Source of the DNA: Fasciolopsis buskii
Lineage: Eukaryota; Platyhelminthes; Trematoda; Plagiorchiida; Fasciolidae
Assembly: GCA_008360955.1 (NCBI GenBank)
Contig: LUCM01006469.1
Span: forward strand, 109,286-173,285
Reading direction: 5' to 3'
Length of the DNA: 64,000 nucleotides
The position numbers and the translations under genes were made by a program. Below the pieces are notes generated by a model, which saw only the letters and a list, made by a program, of their open reading frames with translations, did not search any database and was not told where the DNA came from. Shown in pieces: positions 37,280 to 49,969 of this stretch (positions are counted from its first letter, which is position 1; each line of letters opens with the position of its first letter).

Positions 37280-37472
37280 ATAAACAATTTTATCTTTTTA
37301 TCGTTTACTTCCTTTTTGTTAATGAAATAACAATGCGCATCATTTTTCAGGAAGGCGGTCGCGGCCAACAGAGGGCTGCCAAGTGGGTAAATTGACCAAC
37401 AGTGAGGGGACTTGAACCCGCAACCTTCACGTGCAAGCGTGACGACCTTATCCGCCTGGCCACCACCGGTCT
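37280..37472 (-). mobile_element. tRNA-derived SINE, copy 7, with target-site duplication
   Basis: A near-complete copy on the minus strand: head GACCGGTGGTGGCCAGGCGG, ATAAGGTCGTCACG, B box GCGGGTTCAAGTCCCC, body CCCACTTGGCAGCCCTCTGT then TGGCCGCGACCGCC, CCTGAAAAATGATG, and a T-to-A-rich tail. TTGGTTGGA occurs at 37271-37279 and 37473-37481, directly outside the element, which is a nine-base target-site duplication and fixes its ends. Confidence 0.9.
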
Positions 37473-37481
37473 TTGGTTGGA

Positions 37482-39999
37482 CGTTCAACCAAGTAGTTTA
37501 GGCTTCAGTTATTTTGCAACCAACCATCTTCGTGGACTCGTTGAAAAAGTGATCAAATCACTTGTAATCCCAATCGAATTGCAATGGTCACGTTCTCCAT
37601 CAGACTGTTGCACAGTCTTTAAGAAAAAATCAATATGTTGTGCATACTTTCGCGGGATTACTTCTATCCGCAACCTGGCACTTTGGAGAAGATCAAGATC
37701 CTCATGCTTGTATTATTTGCATGGAAATTCAACAAACGCTCGGATAGCCCGAAAGCCGCCTGTCTTTTTCGACCATCCAAAGACAACCACCTGCGACTTT
37801 TCTTGTCAATAAAACCCCATGCTTCAATGAATTGGAAAGCATTATCCTCGACTGCATTCCAAACATGTTTGTTAGAGGAAAAGTCACAGATGTGTAGTCG
37901 GTCGGGCAAGCCATAAAAAACTGCGTTTTTGCTTCAGTCTGATAAAATCCCTTCACCTGGTTTTACTTCGGTCGATCTAATGCAGCGTTTTTGTGCAACG
38001 ATTTCCTGAAGCACGCTTCAGTACAGTCAGTACGCGAGAAAAAGAATCACCATCATCAACGATGCATCTACCAAACTGGGAAATATTAGATTACTTTGTC
38101 ACCAGCGGCGAGAACTGAGTGACTCGGTGGGGATCCATCTGCCTCATTTCGAGTCATCCGAAAAATGTTTTTACAGCCAAACGCAAAAACAGATACAGGA
38201 CAGAATGTAGCGCTAGTGAGGAAAATCACGTTGTATGCAGTCGGACAGGTCTAAGATCTTTTCCGATTTCCCAGACGATGTACACACTAGTATCAACAGG
38301 CGGCAAACACAAGCCCTGTTATTGGCTTATACCAGGGTTGGTGTTTCGGTGTCGTTTATCTTATCAGTTAAATGACAGGAAGGCGAAATGCGAATTTCCG
38401 GATGAAAGATGTTTCCAATTAGGTCCGCTTTAACTTGATTGATTGAGCATGATTATCTGTGCGGATAAACGCCGCATGCCGAGTTGGATCACATGGGTTT
38501 ACTTGATTGAGTAGGAATTTCGTGCGGAAGCCTTTGCATAAACCAACAGCGCCACGTCTTACGCTCGATTGTCCAGTTGCCTTGAACTAGGCAAAACCCT
38601 GACTTTCCGTTAACGAAAAACACCTGGTGCTAAAATATCAAATTACTGGAAGCGTCAAGGCTTATCGATCCGACAGTGACCATCCGTTCAATTTAACCTG
38701 CTTGAGCGAATTTCAGCTACCAGATTAGAAAAAACAATAAAATATCATGGAATAAGTTTCAAACAACTTTACAACACCGATCAAGTAATTTCAAATGATG
38801 TTGCCTGTGGAATAAAGCTTGTGATTAGTTGAAGCGCTAACATCCTAACACATTCTGCGAAATCGTGGTTGATTCAGCTTGTACGCAGAGTGAAACAATA
38901 GTGCACGCCATTTTAACTCTATGGTTCTCGCTTTTGTACTAACATTTTTGTTCTACCCACCACGTCCAACACTGGCCACCTAACTCTTTCGTTACTTTTC
39001 TTGACGATACGCATCACATTCTGATGCTGTTGGTCTTATTGGTTTTTTCATTTATGCCAGTCGCTTGCCGACCGACTGAGCATGTGAATTTGTCATCAAA
39101 CATTGTGCCATTTTGCGCTCGCGCCGCAATCCAAATACGAAAACCCGATCACCACGTTCGACTAAAGTCTTCCGTCAAAACACTCAGTCTCGATGCAAGT
39201 ATCTGCTTAGCGAAAACAGTTCACGGCGCGTACGAAAACAATTCTTATTAAGCTACCGACTGAAGCTGTGAAGCAACATCACGACTGGATTTCGCAAAAC
39301 AGTCAGTTAATTTCTCAATCTCCTTTAGTTTTTTATTTTCTCAAACCGAAGTTCGTCCTTCTTGATGGACACTGTGAACTCCCCCGTCAGTTTACTGCTC
39401 CCAAAGGCACCCCAGATGATACAGTTCGAGAATGAATGAGATAATGATTGAAACAAGGTCACCGTATCAAACAGCACCTACCTGGTTATGCGCAGTCTGT
39501 ATCACATACGTCACACATATCAGAAGCCTACGAAGCTAATTGAATCCGGAAATCTAGGCGTATCTCTAAGAGCAAGTCCTTTCGGAATGCACCGAAAAAC
39601 CACTCTTCAACTGTGGGTGTTGTTTTTTAATGTTTGAAATATGAGAACCACCAAGTCGGTAAATTGTTCAATAGACCGACGTTTTATGTGAGTGTTTTAC
39701 ATCTTTCCTACGGTAGATCAATATCCGATTGCAGAACTGATTTGAAAACGATAACTTAAAATACCTAGGGTGTTGGAGTATTGCAAATCATACTGGCCAA
39801 GCCCTTTTCATACCTAAAATGTTCCAAGCACTAATGACCCGTTAAGGTTAGTTACATCGCCCTTGGTGGTCGCATAACCAATTCATTGACTTCAGGTATA
39901 CAAAAGGTTCGATTGGTATTCACCAACTGCAGTAGGGTTGGTCCGTTCAACTGTCCTTAAACACTGTCGACGAAATCAGACGTCCGCAGACTTTCGATC
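37482..39999. other. Unexplained region
   Basis: Frames near 37402-37956 on both strands and 38119-38433 have no recognised domain; the first begins within the SINE. No repeat is visible here. Confidence 0.35.
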
Positions 40000-40231
40000 T
40001 TGGAACATTACTGTCAAACTCAAACTTTGGGCGTAAGGCATTTGGCCCTAAAATATAGTCTTTAGATAAGGTACTGAATGCGAATAAATTGTGTTGCTTC
40101 GACAGGCCGACAGGTCGAGAGCTTACAGAATGTTGTTGTCCGAGACAGATTGTGTTTGAAAGGTAAGTCGGGACATGGTAAAATGAATCACGATCTTAAC
40201 TAGGGGACTGGATCCTGTAGATACAAGTAGA

Positions 40232-40960
40232 CTATCGAATTGTGGAATGTACTGGCAAATTCGGAGCCGACTGACCTGATTCTTTGAGTCGTATTTGGTC
40301 GCTATGAATGTACAGATCACCAATGTCAGACAAGTGGCGCATATGCTTGCCGAGGTTCTCAGTTAGGAGACATGATGGTGGACGCACTATTTCACTGTGA
40401 TAATGTTGAATTAACATTCGGTGCACACAACAGATTTGACCGCAGTGGCCGGTCTTGCATGAGCTTCCACGTTTTATAGAATGAATTGAATTGTGGTACT
40501 GAAGTAGGAAGTTGTCAATACCCCTGTCAAGTGCAAGAAATGGTGAACCGTGCGAGGCATTGATACCACTCATCACTTAATTCACCATCTTCGCCGCCTG
40601 TCCATCAGAACACGAGTGTCTGCCGGGTGTACATGAATGTCAGCAGCCAATAACCTTTGGCCATCCGCCTAACGGTTCCGCAAAAAAGTGAGTTCCGTTA
40701 TCTAACTCCAAGAGTGGGGGCAGCCATTTCTCGCCGAATGACTTCCGCGTTGCATTCCTGCTGAACTTCGCAACTGGCGATGTGATGGAAATCGTTTTAC
40801 TTCAGGGATGCACCGCAATAATTTGCATGAACTCACTTCCAAGTTTCGTTAGACGTTGGTCTGTGTTTCACCACAAACAGCTGAGCCCGCTGAATGTTTT
40901 CATTTGCCCAACTTCTAGATGGCCTGAACAGAAGTCATTTCCCGCTAGTTCGTGGTATCT
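40232..40960 (-). pseudogene. Integrase remnant of the Gypsy element
   Basis: LELDNGTHFFAE at 40675-40711 matches the second catalytic Asp region (DNG..F) of retroviral-type integrases. HSCSDGQAAKMVN at 40582-40619 corresponds to the usual H..SNGQ.E motif, but the catalytic Glu is Ala. The 115-codon frame at 40232-40576 carries the C-terminal part, including FLLQYHNSIHSI, the typical Y.N..H region after the core. Stops separate the pieces. Confidence 0.7.
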
Positions 40961-41295
40961 CAGTGCCATCATTTGTAGTCAAAATACCATTGGGAGTCAT
41001 GGAAAGTTCATCCTTGCACTTAAAAAAGACGGAAAACTTGAGTTCAACATATGGGACACAAACTTGATTCAAAGCAGTTAGGAAGGATGAACCGTATTTG
41101 AAAGTGTCGCATATAGGATCTCATCGGCTGACTGGCAAAAGCTGAACCAAAAGGTATCCATTAAAATCACTTTCTGTCGGTGGATGGTCAGATCAAAACT
41201 AAACATCAACATGTGCAAGATTTTGCGCAGGTGTTTGCACACTCGCACAGCTGTATGCACTGACGGGAATGCTTCCTCTCTGTACCACTGCACTA

Positions 41296-41552
41296 GAAGA
41301 GCCAGACAAGGGATTTCATAGCTCCATGATCAGAACTAATCTGGTATTGCGTACCAAACAAATATTCATGTAGATGCTTGACTGCCCGAATGGACAGCCA
41401 TTAATTCGAGTTGTGTTGGCGGATATCCGATCTCTGTTTTGTTCAAAAAACGCAATACAAAAAGTAAATGCCTTACCATCCCGTTCTGCGACTGCTTCAA
41501 TTTCAGCAACAGCTCCATCGGTGGTCACAGGATGAGTAATCACAGTGCGCAT
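41296..41552 (-). pseudogene. RNase H remnant of the Gypsy element
   Basis: KHLHEYLFGTQYQISSDHGA at 41296-41391 matches the conserved Gypsy stretch usually read F..YLYG..F...TDH..L, with Ser in place of Thr before the catalytic Asp-His. A frame at 41316-41552 covers the start of the domain in another phase, so at least one frameshift lies within it. Confidence 0.65.
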
Positions 41553-41828
41553 TCGCTGTTCATGAGAAGTCAGTCACTCAAAGCGGAGCTGGGAAATCAA
41601 CTGAAACAAATAACAGGCTTGTTGAGGAAAGTTGGAATGAAACGAGGATATTACGGATGAAAGCTCAATAAAGAGTGTAATGCTTGCAAGCTCTTTAGTG
41701 AGGGTGCATCTACCGAAGTTGAGAATCGTTAACGATCAGGTTTAAAACTGTTACCGTAGACTAAATTGCCATAAAATACGAACTGGGAATAAAAAAATAA
41801 AAATCTCCCTGGATTGACAAGAACATTT

Positions 41829-42152
41829 TTAATCATAAAACCACTGAGACAGTTTCAAAAGACAAGTATCATGAGCGATTTTATCTGGGACATGCATAGC
41901 GACGTCGTCCTGGTAAACTTCAACTCAGTCGATAACTTCCACGAGGTTATTCATCACCTGCTGAAAGTTAGCAAGTGAAATGCTAAGTCCAGAATGCGAA
42001 AACCTGTATTGATAGACTGCGAACGGTGTGTTGATTACAGTTGCTGCCAGGGACGATTCATCCTGATGGCTCTGAAGATATGCATCTTTCAAGTTGACTT
42101 TCGAAAACATCTTTGAACCAGCAACTTTATGCAGAACATGGAACCGTGTCAT
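41829..42152 (-). pseudogene. Reverse transcriptase remnant of the Gypsy element
   Basis: KMFSKVNLKDAYLQ contains RT motif A, but the catalytic Asp (normally V/L-D-L-KDAYLQ) is Asn at 42093-42095. YRFSHSGLSISLANFQQVM matches motif B (the LPFGLS.AP..FQ region). An in-frame TGA follows at 41925-41927. YQDDV at 41904-41915 keeps both Asp residues of motif C. The Asn change and the stop make it inactive. Confidence 0.8.
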
Positions 42153-42379
42153 GTCCCACGCAGCTAATGAAGGTCAGACGGTATCCATCTTATATTCGAG
42201 GGTTTTTCTCATCGAATTTCACTAAAGTCACAACTAGGGTAGTCCGCGATGAAGATTCCACCGACACGTGAATTCGCGTTTAACTAAATATTTCAGTTCC
42301 CGGGAGACCAGGTGACGAAACCCGTAAGAAACGGTGCGGTGGTTGAGAAATATAGGGTCACTGTTCACTTCAAAAACAG

Positions 42380-42974
42380 CTAGCTACTTTCATCCCTCCA
42401 GTAACCGGAGAACTGGCACACAAGGACAACTAAATGTGAAGCTAACTCATGGCTGCCAGAAGGATCTGGATCTATCATAACATAATCGAAATCATATAGC
42501 TCGTTACAAGAATCGATAACGGGAACCGCGGTTATGCCCACAACTGAAATGGAATGATTTGCGATACCCTGCACAGTAAGTGAACTAGGACTAGATATGT
42601 CCACATTTATAACAGATGAATTTTCAACGCGGACAGCTGTAGTGGGGTTGCAAACTACCACAAGACAGACAGTTTCCGGAGTGATTTTTATTTGAAGATG
42701 AAATTCTGGAAATCGCCGGAATCCGGTCTGCACACCCACGATTCCTGCTAGTTGCTTTGAAATTCCCCGAATTGCTCGACGGCTTTTTGAAGACTTCTTT
42801 AATTGCAGCGCATAAAGTATTCAGACTTTCATTTGTGGCCGCTTTTACTCCCTGAAACGTTTCACACAGAACTCGAACAAACCGAAACATGGGCTTGTCG
42901 AGCAGCAAAAGCGGTTGACGATGAGACGGTCCCGCCCGGTCTCCCGGGCGCTTTCTTCCGGAATGTATGTACAC
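42380..42974 (-). pseudogene. Gag and protease remnant of the Gypsy element
   Basis: Two overlapping frames. The first (42624-42974) ends in CLSCGSLQPHYSCPR, similar to a gag zinc knuckle although its spacing (C-x2-C-x5-H-x2-C) is not canonical. The second (42380-42739) contains LTVQGIANHSISVVGITAVP and LYDFDYVMIDP, like the part of a Gypsy protease after its catalytic DSG, which is not seen. A frameshift joins them. Confidence 0.5.
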
Positions 42975-43030
42975 CTCAAAGAACTCCAGATAGTCTTCGA
43001 TTTCTCGATAACTCGACGTAAAATTTTAAC

Positions 43031-44107
43031 GTTCAGAAACAGAACACCACATTTTTAGGTCTTTTAATGGGCGACGCAAAAGTGATGTCGTGAGTCCAAG
43101 TTCAGCCATGGGTAGAAAGTACGTGTGTATGAATTAAAAACTAGTTTAATTATAGTCATTAGACAATCTGCTGTTTTGATGAAGTGATACCGATCGCCTA
43201 CACTGGAATACCGGAAAATTCATCAATGTTCTAACAGTTCGTTTGAAAAGCGCGCCAACTCTTGTTTGAACTCAGTGGCCTAGAAGACTCTCTGGTAAGT
43301 TGCAAACCATTAAATCATTGGAGTAAAAACTGTGGTCGCCTTTTTTCATGTTTTCCACGGGTTCGTCTCCATATTATCTAGAAAAACACATTCCCGATTA
43401 TTTGTACCCATTTCCAGTCGGGGAATATATGCATATATATATATGCAAATATACTAAATTTTATTATTATTTCTAAACAGTCTGTACCCGATGGCGACTG
43501 AAATGTCACAAAATAATTGTGTTGCGCGGCAGATGATTAGCGAACAAAGTGTCTGAACACTGTACTAACTGGTTTCATACTACAGATGGCAGGTTTCAAG
43601 CAGCTATCTTTTTCATGCGTGGGCCCGAACCCCTTTGCGATCAACCGTTCTAAGCAGCCATATCTTACATTAAACATTGTTCCTGCTGCACAAGACAGCT
43701 TGTTGCTGTTCCGATTTAGTGAAAGTATAACGGCTCGTCACGCACAATGGATGTTGCCAAAATCAAATTAAATTCATCAGAAGTGTTCTACTTAGATTTT
43801 TTCATTGCAGCCGGAGCAGTAAGCCACATTCGCTGTTGCTCATCGCCCATGATGAGGCAATCAGGAGGCATTGCCAGAGATTCCAGTGACAAATGCTTTT
43901 GTCCCATGATCATGTTGCATTTAAGCAATTGTTAGTCGATTTTTGCTCAACTGGCTTTATGAAATACGATCTGGTTACCTGTCCTGGTCAGGTGGACTGA
44001 GACTTTGCGTTTTCAAAGACGGGGTAATCTGACCTCAGAAACCGATGGCGTTGTTTGGTGGACAAAAGCTCGCTAACATTGTGGTAGTTGCTGTCTTTTA
44101 TCTGCAG
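43031..44107. other. No supported feature except a microsatellite
   Basis: An AT-rich TATA/ATGCATAT microsatellite lies at about 43425-43455. A strong donor CTG|GTAAGT at 43293 lacks a convincing exon. Frames at 43586-43935 have no domain. Confidence 0.4.
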
Positions 44108-44310
44108 ACAGTTTGTATTTTTTTCCTTCATTCAACGTTCATGAAGCGACCCCTTCCAGCGATCTTACTGCTTGAGAACACACCAAAAGTCTGCATCAAC
44201 CAACCGGTTTCTCATTGTGGGAAGCACCAACAATTTCATCGCGTATGCAGAGTCAAAAAATCTCCCGTTTCCTTGTACAATACCTGTTTCTTTATTGCCC
44301 AAACATTGCG
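44108..44310 (+). CDS. Candidate exon 1 of the 44-64 kb chain
   Basis: Acceptor GCTGTCTTTTATCTGCAG and donor GCG|GTAAGTAA are both near-ideal. Of the three frames only one is open over all 203 bases; its peptide begins TVCIFFLHSTFMKRPLPAIL. It enters in phase 0 and leaves with two bases over, which fits the next candidate at 49885. The composition is less protein-like than that of the other members. If a different acceptor after CTTACTGCTTGAG were used, another frame (LHQPTGFSLWEAPTISSRMQ) would be read. Confidence 0.22.
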
Positions 44311-45181
44311 GTAAGTAAAATGTTTGACCAGCTGACAAAACAATTAACACGTGTCCACGTCCCACCGAGAACGAAAGTATTACGGGAAGGTGCAAATTTC
44401 CTGCTAAGAGATTGCCGCCACACATGCCTTCCGAAAGCGCCGTTTTGGTTGCTCAGCAGATCGTAAACTATTGACAAGATTCTAGTGAACACAAAACCAT
44501 CAGGTGGACGAAGAGAAAATGAGGAAGTCATCAAAAACCATTACTTTTTTTCTCAGCCTGCGTTTTTTTCCGGGTCCCACGCCATCGTGTGTAATTTGTG
44601 CATTTACGCACCTTTCGAAATGAGCGGACAAATTCAAATTAACTATACTAAGTCAATCGAGAATGCCTAATCTCGTTTGTCCAACATTTCGAGCAATTAT
44701 TGGACTTACAAAAGGTGTATTCCTGAATGCGATAAAAATAGCTGATACGTGCCAACTCGTATCTATTCCGTCGGTCGGCCATTTATTCGAAAGAAAGGAA
44801 CAGACCTAAACAAATGTTCAACAAACCAGACAGTCATGATTTCACGACGGCCTAAGCGAAAGATGTCCACGTGATAACCGTTCGTGATCAACCTTGCTGG
44901 GAATTGTTTTTTCAACACCTAATCAAGGTCCAGATGTTACAATTAGAAAGAAACCTGAATCAGATCACCAAGTCAAGTATCGATCTAATAATCCCCTCCC
45001 CAACGAACGTTACCCACATGCGCGCTGCGTTCTTCAAATGTTTCAGATATTTGTAATTCATTTTCTGTGTGCTCCTGTTTGAACTATGTCATCGAATATT
45101 GCTATGGTGATAAAGGCTATCCTAATGGATTCTCCGTAAGTTCCCCTTGTTTGTTTTCATCCAATCATTGCGAAGTTTATT
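44311..45181. other. No supported feature
   Basis: A short ATG frame (MSSNIAMVIKAILMDS) ends at a TCC|GTAAGT donor near 45138 and might be a first exon, but it is only 17 codons. Other frames have no domain. Confidence 0.35.
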
Positions 45182-45362
45182 CTTCATTTTTTATCATTTG
45201 CTTCCTTTTATTAATGAAATAACAATGTACATCATTTTTCAGGAAAGGACCGCGGCCAACAAAGGGCTACCAAATGGGGAAGTCAATCGAGGTGGGAGGT
45301 TTCGAACCTGCTATCTTTACGTCCAAACGTCACGACCTTATCCGCCGGGCCACCGCCGGCCA
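45182..45362 (-). mobile_element. tRNA-derived SINE, copy 8
   Basis: Minus-strand copy: head GGCCGGCGGTGGCCCGGCGG, ATAAGGTCGTGACG, B box GCAGGTTCGAAACCTCCC, body CCCCATTTGGTAGCCCTTTG then TTGGCCGCGG, CCTGAAAAATGATGTACA, TGTTATTTCATTAATAAAAG. Complete at both ends, with no certain target-site duplication. Confidence 0.88.
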
Positions 45363-46699
45363 ACTCTGAACAGCTTGAGAGGAGCATCATGCATTTGTGC
45401 ACCATCATCTGCCTGATTTAGTACAACCGAGATAACTAGGGTCCTCTGAGTTGAAAACTGACAAAGACAGTCACAATTCATGAAGTGGATATCAATATCA
45501 TTCGGTTTCCCTGATTATCGATGTAGGTAACATTCACCGAAATGGGAACAAATGTTGCGAATTTCGGCTAGGGTTATTGACACAGCGCTACTAGTGGATA
45601 GTCGAAGGGATTACCGGAATCGCACTTGAGTGATTGACAGTAGGGATAAATAATTAGTCCTTTTGAAAGTCAAATGGGTGATTCATGGAGTCTTCCATGT
45701 AGGTTGATGTGAGCACAATTAATGACTGTGCAAGTATGGAGTTGATTGGAAAAAATAGTGCCGGGTATCTGAGCCCCCGCAAAACCGGGGGAATTTCTGT
45801 CATTCATTTGCACCGGGAACACCAAACCGACAACAAAAGCTAACAATTTGGGTTTTCACTTACGAAATGCAATATCCAACCTAATAAAAATCGTTACTTG
45901 TGAAAATTCCATTGAATGAAAGACGGTCCTTAATGGAACTTCGATGCGTGCCAGGTAGGCTTTAGTTTGTACGGATGAAAATTACTGATACCGTTGTCTC
46001 TGACAACAACTAAGTTAAACTCAACTTGGGGTTCAGTTTGTCAACGAACAGGCTAACAGGAGGGACTCGAGGGAAAACACTTTTGCATTGTGACTCGAAT
46101 GCCATATTTCCCCCACCCTCAGTTGCGTCACCCATATATGGAACAGTACAATTTCGTATAAATGTAAATTTATAAATTGTAATACCAAAAGTTGAAATGT
46201 ATTCCCCGGCGGAAGTAAAAAACGTGACACGTATTCCAAAATGTAGGCCGAAAGGATCAGTCTTCACTTGGCTCAATGGGAATGAGAGCAAATCGGCTGA
46301 TGATCAGCGGAAAACCTAAAATCTCTTCTTATAAAAGACAACTGTAAAGTTACTCACACAATCTGTCTAATCAGATTAGGTGTCCAATCATAAACTGTCT
46401 GTCGAAGATTGGGGATTCTAATCTTTTAACTGTATCCAGAGTCTAGACAACCGGAGGTTTACACTGTCCATTTATTTTACTTCAGTGGACCGACTGCAAC
46501 TAAATGCCTCCTTAAACTTGTATGGTTTTCTAGATGCGATGAGTCCATAGACTTGATCTACTATAGTTCCTTCTAAAAGAGTGATACAATCACCTATGTT
46601 AGTGGCTAAACAAGTATTTGCAAAGCACCGAATGCGTAAATTCTCTGTGGTTGCACTTCAACTCCCCTGGCCCATCCTCCGTCCAGATGCAAACCCTAG
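45363..46699. other. No supported feature
   Basis: A 93-codon minus frame at 46010-46291 has a reasonable composition but no recognised domain. Nothing else is seen. Confidence 0.4.
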
Positions 46700-46840
46700 A
46701 CAACAAAACAATTAACACAAAACGTTCTTGTCCATTCAGGTCATGCATGTCACATCACAAACCCCTTCCCCATCCATATTTTTATCTGACTAGTCCAATC
46801 TTTCCTAAGGATAATATTTCCAAATATACGGTGGTGTAAT
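46700..46840 (+). mobile_element. Penelope-like element 3' fragment
   Basis: 46777-46809 matches 61981-62013, the region just after the endonuclease of the Penelope-like element, at 30 of 33 bases (TATTTTTATCTGACTAGTCC onward). Weaker similarity extends upstream (CATGTCACATCACAA against CATGTGACACCACGA). It is a short 3' remnant of another copy of the same family; no coding part of it remains. Confidence 0.6.
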
Positions 46841-49800
46841 AGCATGAGTGCAAATGCGTAAATTCCTAAACAATTTCGGACAAAGCTCCCAACATTAGGC
46901 AGTGATATGGTCATAACATGACATCATTCAAAGTTTTATACAAAGATGCTGCTTCCACTAAGCGTCTTCTACGCAGGGTCCACCAAAGTATTCCATTTTG
47001 TTACATCTAACAAACTGAGAAGCTCGTTGTTCTGCACGAATGGGACTGGATAAATGTTGACAATTCGCGATAATGCTAAGAGGTGGACCAATCGATACTC
47101 CAAAGCTTGTTAGATTTTAGTGTGCCTAAGAGCATCGAAAAGCGTTGACAGGTACACGCTTTTTAACACTCCGTTATTTTTATTCGGGCTACTCAAAAGC
47201 GACAACGATCGGTTGAACGTCATTTATGAAGAGGACAGTTAGTCTACCAAAGACAATATGTTTAGAGTTGACAAAGGGTTGGAAATGCCCAGGCAAAAAT
47301 ATCACACGCGTATCACGCATGAATGAATCGAGCAAACCCTCTATCTAAACTACGAATGACCAGGCAAATTCCGTTTAGCAACATGATATTAAAAACTGTT
47401 GTGGCAACATGCAATCACTGTCGACTAAAGGCAGGCACATCACTGAGATGGCGCAAAGTGACTTCAGCCAGTTACCTCGCGAATTCCTCAGATACCCTGG
47501 TTTGCGTTTCAACTTGTCTTTTACAAAAATCCACTTCTCTAACTTCGTGCGTGCTACTAAATAGAACAGAAAACGTATACAGTCGAAAGACGAAAGGAGT
47601 TTATCAAAAAAATGAATGCTCCATGCTTTGGTTTTTATTGTAGATGATACGCCGCTAATAACGCCTTTTTGTTCTCAGACGCTGTAATTAACCAACTGTT
47701 CGACTAGCTTGGGTGGCGGTTCTCAAGACAAGTTTTAAAATCAAATGATATGACTGTAGTATATTTGATTGCTATATACACATATGTATACATATGATTG
47801 GCTAAACTTTCTTGATCCATTAGTTAAACTATCGGGTTCGAATATCGATATACTTCGAAGTGTAATATGAATATATGCCAGATTCCTTTGTTTCAATTGA
47901 GTCAGAATTACAGTGAATTACCAGAAACTCATTGTAGTATATCGATTGGTTATCCGATATCCTCATTTTCAGAAGATTTTACTGAAATTCCGGCAAAACA
48001 AAAGTTTCGCTGCTATCGATAAAAAATGTTATTTTATACGTTCTGATGTTTTGCGGTACTAGGGTGTTTTTGTGAATTAAATGTTCCGGTTTCAGTCTCC
48101 AGCTGAAATATGAAGTTTCGGCATCCAAAATGGAAGCAAAATACTGATCAACTCCAAGCAATGACCAACCTTTTCGGTCAAATATTTAATACAACGAAAT
48201 CCGTTTTCTAAATCAACCCATCCGGGTAATTGATAATGCCAGTATCCTATCCAATGATTTGTGATATCAGGTATTCTTTTCTTGTAACCCATTCAGCAAA
48301 GTACAATTTTTCAGAAATAAAATTGTATGTACATCCAAAAATATTTTTTTGTGTTGCCCCGGGAAACGTTTCTCTCCACTTTTTGTTTCTTTTGTTAGAC
48401 TAGATCAGCTTGGCGAAAATCTGTGTGGAATAAAAATATTATTATTTATGAAACGTAAAGGACATCAAGCTAGAAAGAGAGTGAATTGTTCGCGAATGGT
48501 TGTTATCAGTTTGTTTTCAAGTTATTTTCAGCGCTGAGCTTGGTGTTTAGTTGGAAAATGTTTCATCACCAAATGAGGTGACATAATCATTACGTAACCA
48601 ATGACCTGTCTTTTAGATTGTACTTATAGTAAAGCTCATCGAGATTTGACATCGACCCCAAAGTGGTTGCTACGGCTTCGATCTTGAACTTTGAATGTTA
48701 TTGGAATCAACAGAGTTGTTAAACGTGGCAACCTGAGATACAAAAACTGAACAATATCTGAAATTGTCTTTTTCGGACAGCGTGTATTTCGCCACACATT
48801 ACATGTGGTCCGGACTGAGTGGATATCCTGTCGAAATTCATTCGTTTTTTTCGAGTCTACAAGGCAAGGCAACAAAATTCCTCGTTTTAAGTTTCTTTCA
48901 TTTCTACGATGGAATCCTCCACTCGGCAGTTGTGAATAAAAAGTGACTGGGCTGGATTTACTGTTAAACTATTGCTGAATTGCAAAACTCACTTACTTTA
49001 CGCGAAACAAAAGAATTCTTTTTCAAAAAACATTCATATTGTCTCATCCAGACACCATGAATGAACAATCCCAGGTGATATCCCCGGGTTGGATGCTCCG
49101 ATTTCCTGAGTCTTAGCACAATCGCGCGAACAAACAAAACAAAACGTTTCGGAAGTGTTTACTAACTTAACACATTCAAACGTGTCGGAAAAAATTTAAC
49201 AAATTGCTATTCCTGTTTTCTACTGGAAGTAACCTCGCCAACAATTTATCTGTTTCACACGTTCATGTTCGAACAGAACCGCAGTTGAATGGCATTAAAC
49301 GAAAAAAGCAATGGTTAAAAAGTCTGCTTTGCGCGAGTGTGACTTTTGATGGCACACGTTTCAATCGATAACACCATATTTTGTCACCTAGTAGTCTGAT
49401 ACACATACAGCAGTGTATACCAGTTCCAGAGTAGGACATGCGTTCAAATAGATCGCGGCAAGTTGAAAGTTGGTCGGATGTGGAATAATTCCAGCCAAAG
49501 GCTTACGAATCGAAACGTCAGGCACAGGACCACTCGACTAGTGCCGGTCGCAAAACAGACTTGCCCAGTTATTGGTCAAGAATTCAATCTGCCTACAATG
49601 TGATCATCTAGTGATGCAGGGCAGTTGCATTGGGCCAACGACCAACAGGTGCAAATTCATGTGCTGAAATCCGAGAAACCGTTGGCTGAGGGCCTGGCTT
49701 GCGTAATATTGCTTGTTTTTGTCCTGGTTCACACGTGGTGGATATGGGCTGGTAAAGATTTCCTACACGAATCAGACAAATGCCTAGAATTTTCCCGCGT

Positions 49801-49884
49801 TTTCAAATGGTGAGCTAAGCCATGATATCGCATGATGAATAATTTTCCAAGTTTTATAACTCACACCTGCATGTGTTTTATTAG
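46841..49884. other. No supported feature
   Basis: AT-rich, with a TATACACATATGTATACATA run near 47775. Frames at 47323-47643 and 48092-48292 have no domain. Confidence 0.4.
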
Positions 49885-49969
49885 TCAGATGTTCGATTTT
49901 ATTAATCAGCAAAAAATGGAACCGAGGCATGAAACCACTGATGTTGGGGTATTATCTGTCCCCTTCCAG
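49885..49969 (+). CDS. Candidate exon 2 of the 44-64 kb chain
   Basis: Acceptor GCATGTGTTTTATTAG, 28 codons (QMFDFINQQKMEPRHETTDV and more), donor CAG|GTGAGC. It takes one base from the previous exon and ends in phase 0, matching its neighbours in the chain. A second frame is also open here. The frame continues past the donor to a TAG at 50057, so a terminal exon is an alternative reading. Confidence 0.25.

Larger units (their letters stand above)
40000..43030 (-). mobile_element. Ty3/Gypsy LTR retrotransposon relic
   Basis: Read on the minus strand, fragments occur in the Ty3/Gypsy order: gag-like region (42974-42640), protease remnant (42640-42400), reverse transcriptase (42152-41829), RNase H (about 41550-41296), integrase (about 40960-40232). 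Each is interrupted by stops or frameshifts, so nothing is functional. I could not find LTRs; either they have decayed or the limits lie outside those given. RNase H before integrase separates it from Copia-type elements. Confidence 0.8.

Noticed and set aside
37402..37812. 136-codon plus-strand frame
   Set aside because: Its first part is antisense SINE sequence and the rest has no recognisable domain.
40782..41081. 99-codon plus-strand frame
   Set aside because: Antisense to the Gypsy integrase region.
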